From Hyphomicrobiales bacterium (GTDB lineage: Bacteria > Pseudomonadota > Alphaproteobacteria > Rhizobiales > OSC116), in contig JABSRY010000086.1 in the NCBI GenBank assembly GCA_013214985.1, positions 1 through 8,186 on the forward strand: a DNA stretch of 8,186 nucleotides, given 5' to 3'. Position numbers and translations under genes: made by a program. This document shows positions 5,591 to 8,186 of the stretch, piece by piece. How positions within the stretch are numbered: the stretch's first letter is position 1; every line of letters begins with the position of its first letter. The notes beneath the pieces were generated by a model. That model ran no database searches. It saw only the letters and a list, made by a program, of their open reading frames with translations, and was not told where the DNA came from.

Positions 5591-5643
5591 ATGACAAACT
5601 CATTTGTCGATCAGAATACCTAAAATATACATTACAAACATTT
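5591..5643 (+). other. Hairpin plus CCTAAAATATA linker resembling the array
   Basis: GACAAA at 5593-5598 pairs with TTTGTC at 5603-5608 around a four-base loop. The following bases (CCTAAAATATACATTACAAACA) resemble the linker of array unit A (CCTAAAGTATAACATATTAACA) and lead into the terminator at 5644. This may be a fourth, partial relative of the array, giving hairpin, linker and terminator in that order. Confidence 0.35.
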
Positions 5644-5676
5644 GGCGGTTAGGGTGATTCCTAGCCGCCTTTTTTT
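5644..5676 (+). terminator. Intrinsic terminator after the spanin genes
   Basis: GGCGGTTAGG at 5644-5653 and CCTAGCCGCC at 5660-5669 form a ten-pair stem (one G-U) around a six-base loop, followed by seven Ts at 5670-5676. It closes the late transcript carrying the lysis genes. Confidence 0.9.
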
Positions 5677-5751
5677 GTGTCTGAATTTATGTTATAAAAC
5701 GCATATATTTATTAATTATGATATTAAAGCACACATAAAAGGCAATTACCA

Positions 5752-6033
5752 ATGACAACAATATTCGCTTATTCTAAAATGTATGTTCATGCTATGCAAG
5801 TAACCGAAAGCAACTTACAGCAGGTTTGCGACTGGGTTGATAATACGCCCGACTTTTCTGCAAGTCATAAAGATGGTGAAATTACTCTTAAAAGTTATAA
5901 AGATAAATCGATTTTAAAACCTAGCGACTATTTGCTACAGTTTTTCGTTGATGATAAAAATATCTATATGCCTGTTTCCGAAGGTCGTTGGAAAGCGGAA
6001 TATACCGAGGTTGATACAACTAAATTTGGATAG
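5752..6033 (+). CDS. Small phage protein of unknown function
   Basis: A 93-residue soluble-looking protein. AAGG at 5739-5742 lies nine bases before the ATG. The order of motifs resembles a widespread group of short phage proteins of the form 'Y..K...V.A.Q.T..N...V..W', then 'L.PGDY.I', then '.y.ps....W...Y..V'. Here these read SKMYVHAMQVTESNLQQVCDWV at about 8-29, ILKPSDYLLQF at about 55-65 and MPVSEGRWKAEYTEV at about 73-87. The role of that group is not known to me. It stands alone after a strong terminator and so probably needs its own promoter in the AT-rich 5677-5738, where no convincing pair of promoter boxes was found. It may be an accessory gene added behind the lysis block. Confidence 0.6.
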   Translation: MTTIFAYSKMYVHAMQVTESNLQQVCDWVDNTPDFSASHKDGEITLKSYKDKSILKPSDYLLQFFVDDKNIYMPVSEGRWKAEYTEVDTTKFG

Positions 6034-6331
6034 AAGTATTTTAGAGGCGTTTATTATCAAATTTGTTTTTTGTCTACTTGCATATGAGATTTAAATCAAA
6101 ATATATATTGTGGATATTTTAACGATTTAAGATTTTGGTGCTGTTTTATAACGTTGCAGTGTCGAATCACTCGTGAAATATATTAATTTTCATAAAAATA
6201 ATAATGAGAACAAACTAGCACATATTTGTAGCGCGGCGTTTTGCGTGATACTGCCGCGACACTTAGCTTGATACCGTCATTATAGTAAATTAGCGGATTT
6301 TAGGTCATTATTTAGAATATAAAACTAACCT
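6034..6331. other. Convergent intergenic region, one GC-rich inverted repeat
   Basis: About 300 AT-rich bases between convergent genes. No credible gene was found. The only clear structure is CGCGGC at 6232-6237 with GCCGCG at 6253-6258, preceded two bases earlier by a weak ACAAA/TTTGT hairpin (6210-6214 and 6225-6229). Neither has a T-run on either strand, so no intrinsic terminator is visible for either flanking gene. Confidence 0.4.
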
Positions 6332-7012
6332 TTACGTTACCTTATTTAAAAGTAGTGTTTTGCTTTTATTTTCTGTTTGTAAATTTAAGCCAATTTTTTT
6401 TGCAGCTTCTTGAGAAGCTTGGGATACAATTTTCCCTCGTGATTTTACAGACACAAAATTACTGTATTTTGTTTTTAAATATAGATCTAGTTCGCTCTTT
6501 ATTACTAATGCGTTATTAGTGTCTATATTATTCTGAACCACTGCCTTACGCCGATTTCTTATAATTTCGTGCATTCTGAAATATAAAGAATTTGAAACTC
6601 TAACTTTAAGCTGTGCAAGTTTGTTACCATATCCATCACTTCTTAATTTCTGAGCCTGTTTTGTAATTTGCTTTAATAAATATGGAAACATCAATTCAAC
6701 AGTGATACATGCAGATTGCTTGCCAATCAGTCTAACTGATGTTTTCCGTCCCATCGTTGATTTAGCTACGGTTGCCCCGTAGAAAGCAGACACCACACAC
6801 AATAAACTAAATTTCCAAGACGGAATACCGCTAGAGCCATACATAAACTCCTCATCACTAATCGGATCATCAATGCCAAGATCCAAATTGTTTATTTGGT
6901 GTTTTTCCATAAGTTCATTGGCTTTTGATAGGAATAATTCACTTTCAAAATCATTATCTGTACTTTCAGCCTTTGCCAACAATGCCGCAATTTTCTTTTT
7001 TATATCATTCAT
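6332..7012 (-). CDS. DUF2786 domain protein
   Basis: A 226-residue minus-strand protein with AGGA seven bases before its ATG. Residues 5-41 (KKKIAALLAKAESTDNDFESELFLSKANELMEKHQI, split here only for length) match the DUF2786 signature: 'I..LL.KA.ST...hE...A...A..Lm.k..I'. The pattern continues with a Trp-containing segment (SWKFSLLCVVSAFYGA) and a helical middle rich in basic residues. The C-terminus reads VSQASQEAAKKIGLN, another feature often found at the end of such phage proteins. DUF2786 is common in phages and plasmids and has no proven activity that I know of. It lies 46 bases downstream of the methylase gene on the same strand, with no terminator between, so the two are probably one transcript. 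Confidence 0.8.
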   Translation of the reverse strand: MNDIKKKIAALLAKAESTDNDFESELFLSKANELMEKHQINNLDLGIDDPISDEEFMYGSSGIPSWKFSLLCVVSAFYGATVAKSTMGRKTSVRLIGKQSACITVELMFPYLLKQITKQAQKLRSDGYGNKLAQLKVRVSNSLYFRMHEIIRNRRKAVVQNNIDTNNALVIKSELDLYLKTKYSNFVSVKSRGKIVSQASQEAAKKIGLNLQTENKSKTLLLNKVT

Positions 7013-7058
7013 AATAAATCCTCATTAGTTTAATTGATGTTACTTATTTGGACTGCCG

Positions 7059-7868
7059 TCAATTAGAAATTATCAGTTCTCCAACTGTTTTAGTGGTAAC
7101 CTTAGCAAGAGAATATTTCAAGCTCACCTCTTCAAAATTAAATGACTTGAATATTTCTCGTACTTCTGGTCTGTCATTTAATGATAAAATAAATCTGCCT
7201 TTAAGCCCTTTTAAAAGCTCGTTTAACACTTCAAAATCCGAGCGCCTAAATAGGTCTCTGCCATAGTCATTTTCATTCGTGTAATACGGTGGGTCTATAT
7301 AAAACAATGTGGTTGATTTATCATAGCGTGGTATGAATTTTTCAAAACTCAAATTCTCAATGGTGACACCTGATAAACGCTCGTAAACATCCTCCAAAAT
7401 TGGAGCGATTTTTGTAATGTCAAAACGGCTACCACGTTCTTTAGTAACACCAAAGCTTTGACCAGATACCCTGCCGCCAAATGATGTTTTTTGTAAATAT
7501 AAAAACCGTGCTGCTCGTTGCAAATCCGTTAGAGTATTAGGAGCGATTTTAACCATGCGTTCAAACTCACGGCGACTAGAGATTTGAAATTTCAAAACTT
7601 CCATAAATTGTGGATAATGCTCGCGTAATATTCTAAACAAGTTTACGACTTCGCCATTATAGTCATTAATAAATTCAGCTTTTGGTCTCATGTTGCGTCT
7701 AAAGAAAACACCGCCCATTCCCACGAATGGCTCACAATATGCGGTATGCTCAATCGTATTAATGCGGGTAATTATTTTCTTGGCCAATCTAATTTTACCA
7801 CCTAAATATGGCGCAACTGGAACAGTCGGTTCTACTTCATAATATTTTGTTGTTTCTGTTAATGACAT
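7059..7868 (-). CDS. D12-class N6-adenine DNA methyltransferase (Dam-like)
   Basis: A full-length 269-residue methyltransferase of the MethyltransfD12 family. It transfers a methyl group from S-adenosylmethionine to N6 of adenine in a short DNA target. Motif X is PYLGGK at 20-25, motif I is EPFVGMGGVFF at 46-56 (cofactor loop), and INDYNGEVVNLFRIL at 67-81 follows. The catalytic motif IV is DPPYY at 192-196. The order X-I-IV is that of the alpha group, which includes Dam and DpnM. The target (GATC or other) cannot be read from the sequence. No restriction enzyme gene is visible next to it, so it is an orphan in this window. Phages use such enzymes to protect DNA or change regulation. The start has no strong ribosome site; a possible promoter lies so close that the message may have a very short leader. 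Confidence 0.9.
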   Translation of the reverse strand: MSLTETTKYYEVEPTVPVAPYLGGKIRLAKKIITRINTIEHTAYCEPFVGMGGVFFRRNMRPKAEFINDYNGEVVNLFRILREHYPQFMEVLKFQISSRREFERMVKIAPNTLTDLQRAARFLYLQKTSFGGRVSGQSFGVTKERGSRFDITKIAPILEDVYERLSGVTIENLSFEKFIPRYDKSTTLFYIDPPYYTNENDYGRDLFRRSDFEVLNELLKGLKGRFILSLNDRPEVREIFKSFNFEEVSLKYSLAKVTTKTVGELIISN

Positions 7869-7883
7869 GTAAATGTCTTTCTT

Positions 7884-7910
7884 AGTATATCACCTCCCGA
7901 TAGGTGACAA
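7884..7910 (-). promoter_or_regulatory. Candidate promoter for the methylase/DUF2786 unit
   Basis: On the minus strand, TTGTCA (complement of 7905-7910) and TATACT (complement of 7884-7889) each match five of six consensus bases. The spacer is 15 bases, two shorter than ideal. Transcription would start about ten bases before the methylase ATG. Confidence 0.45.
7890..7907. promoter_or_regulatory. Dyad inside the promoter, candidate operator
   Basis: TCACCT at 7890-7895 and AGGTGA at 7902-7907 form a perfect six-base dyad with a six-base centre, filling the space between the two promoter boxes and touching the -35 box. This is a typical repressor position. The minus strand also reads GGGAGGTGA here, but it lies about 20 bases from the methylase ATG, too far to act as its ribosome site. 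Confidence 0.45.
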
Positions 7911-7928
7911 TAAGTAAACTTTTGTCTT

Positions 7929-7986
7929 GATGCTCTACTCTTCAAGTAAAGGGCATCAGGTGGCGCTATTTAATTATAGCGTCACC
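7929..7986. other. Two adjacent hairpins separated by one base
   Basis: The first hairpin pairs GATGCTC (7929-7935) with GGGCATC (7951-7957), plus inner TACT/AGTA pairs with a two-base bulge. After a single A at 7958, the second pairs GGTGGCGCTAT (7959-7969) with ATAGCGTCACC (7976-7986): 11 pairs with one G-U and a six-base loop. No T-run follows directly on either strand. Confidence 0.5.
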
Positions 7987-8065
7987 CCTGTTGTTCAATA
8001 TTTTTTATGGTGTTTATCTGGGCGGTTTTCATATAATTATTTAATTTTAAAAATGCCCTCTAGGG

Positions 8066-8116
8066 TTAAAAGCGGTCATTGCCAGAAGAAGCGTAAGCGT
8101 CTGGTCTTGCTTTTAA
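8066..8116. other. Long interrupted inverted repeat
   Basis: TTAAAAGC at 8066-8073 pairs perfectly with GCTTTTAA at 8109-8116. Inside it, CCAGA at 8082-8086 pairs with TCTGG at 8100-8104. The loop contains AAGCGTAAGCGT. It could fold as an RNA with two helices and an internal loop. Function unknown. Confidence 0.4.
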
Positions 8117-8125
8117 TCATTTTTA

Positions 8126-8152
8126 GGGTTCAATTCCCCGCCCCTTGGGGCG
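8126..8152. other. tRNA T-arm-like sequence and GC dyad
   Basis: GGTTCAATTCC at 8127-8137 has the T-loop consensus of a tRNA or tmRNA. It is followed by the dyad CGCCCC/GGGGCG (8139-8144 and 8147-8152). The T-stem is imperfect and no acceptor end or CCA follows, so it is at most a fragment, for example an attachment-site remnant. Confidence 0.25.
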
Positions 8153-8164
8153 TAGAATGTTCGC

Positions 8165-8186
8165 ATGAGCAAATATATTCATAAGA
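8165..8186 (+). CDS. Possible start of another gene (3' partial)
   Basis: An ATG at 8165 opens a frame reading MSKYIHK to the window edge. No clear ribosome site precedes it. It is too short to identify. Confidence 0.2.

Noticed and set aside
7890..7907. GGGAGGTGA as the methylase ribosome site, hidden in a hairpin
   Set aside because: It is about 20 bases from the ATG, and the frame between contains no closer standard start.
3174..8077. Pasteurellaceae DNA uptake signals (AAGCGGT at 3175, 3437, 5544 and 8070)
   Set aside because: None has the full ACAAGCGGTC or AAGTGCGGT core, so they do not identify the host.
7927..8184. 85-codon frame on the + strand
   Set aside because: No ribosome site, no recognisable protein character, and it runs through several inverted repeats.

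Overview
The window is AT-rich and reads as the end of the late region of a P2-like (contractile-tail) prophage in a gammaproteobacterium. The evidence is the consecutive baseplate and tail genes J, I and H-type fibre with ATGA-type overlaps, a Gram-negative lysis cassette with an embedded Rz1 lipoprotein, and a D12-class adenine methylase of phage type. Nothing visible fixes the host genus. No integrase, repressor or structural head gene is present.

Layout, left to right. Positions 1-3107 (+ strand) carry the end of baseplate protein J, tail protein I, a short H-type fibre attachment protein (DUF3751), a separate distal fibre with a pyocin-knob-like stretch, and an unrecognised 196-residue protein where a fibre chaperone is often found. 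Positions 3109-3939 hold a DUF1353 protein, a small three-segment membrane protein and a 59-residue membrane protein proposed as the holin. Positions 3940-4476 have no gene but contain the most unusual object here: three diverged tandem copies of a unit of two stem-loops, directly abutting in two of the copies, followed by an intrinsic terminator. Positions 4483-5576 carry a Cys/His endolysin-like protein with a C-terminal membrane segment and a nested Rz/Rz1 spanin pair. A strong terminator closes this block. A small phage protein follows (5752-6033).

The right-hand part is a separate minus-strand unit. A D12-class adenine methylase gene is followed by a DUF2786 gene, with a candidate promoter whose spacer is covered by a perfect dyad. 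Beyond it, 7929-8164 holds several more hairpins and a tRNA T-arm-like sequence, and another gene may begin at the window edge.

How it fits together. J, I and the two fibre proteins build the baseplate edge and the host-recognition fibre. The holin, endolysin, Rz and Rz1 breach the inner membrane, peptidoglycan and outer membrane in turn. The terminator between the RNA array and the endolysin ends two bases before the endolysin ribosome site, so any endolysin message must come from read-through. My leading hypothesis is that the array acts on that read-through, for instance as a cis-acting antiterminator RNA like the two-stem put RNAs of phage HK022. This is inference. What the sequence shows directly is three compensatory base-pair changes and one pair-preserving single change between units B and C.
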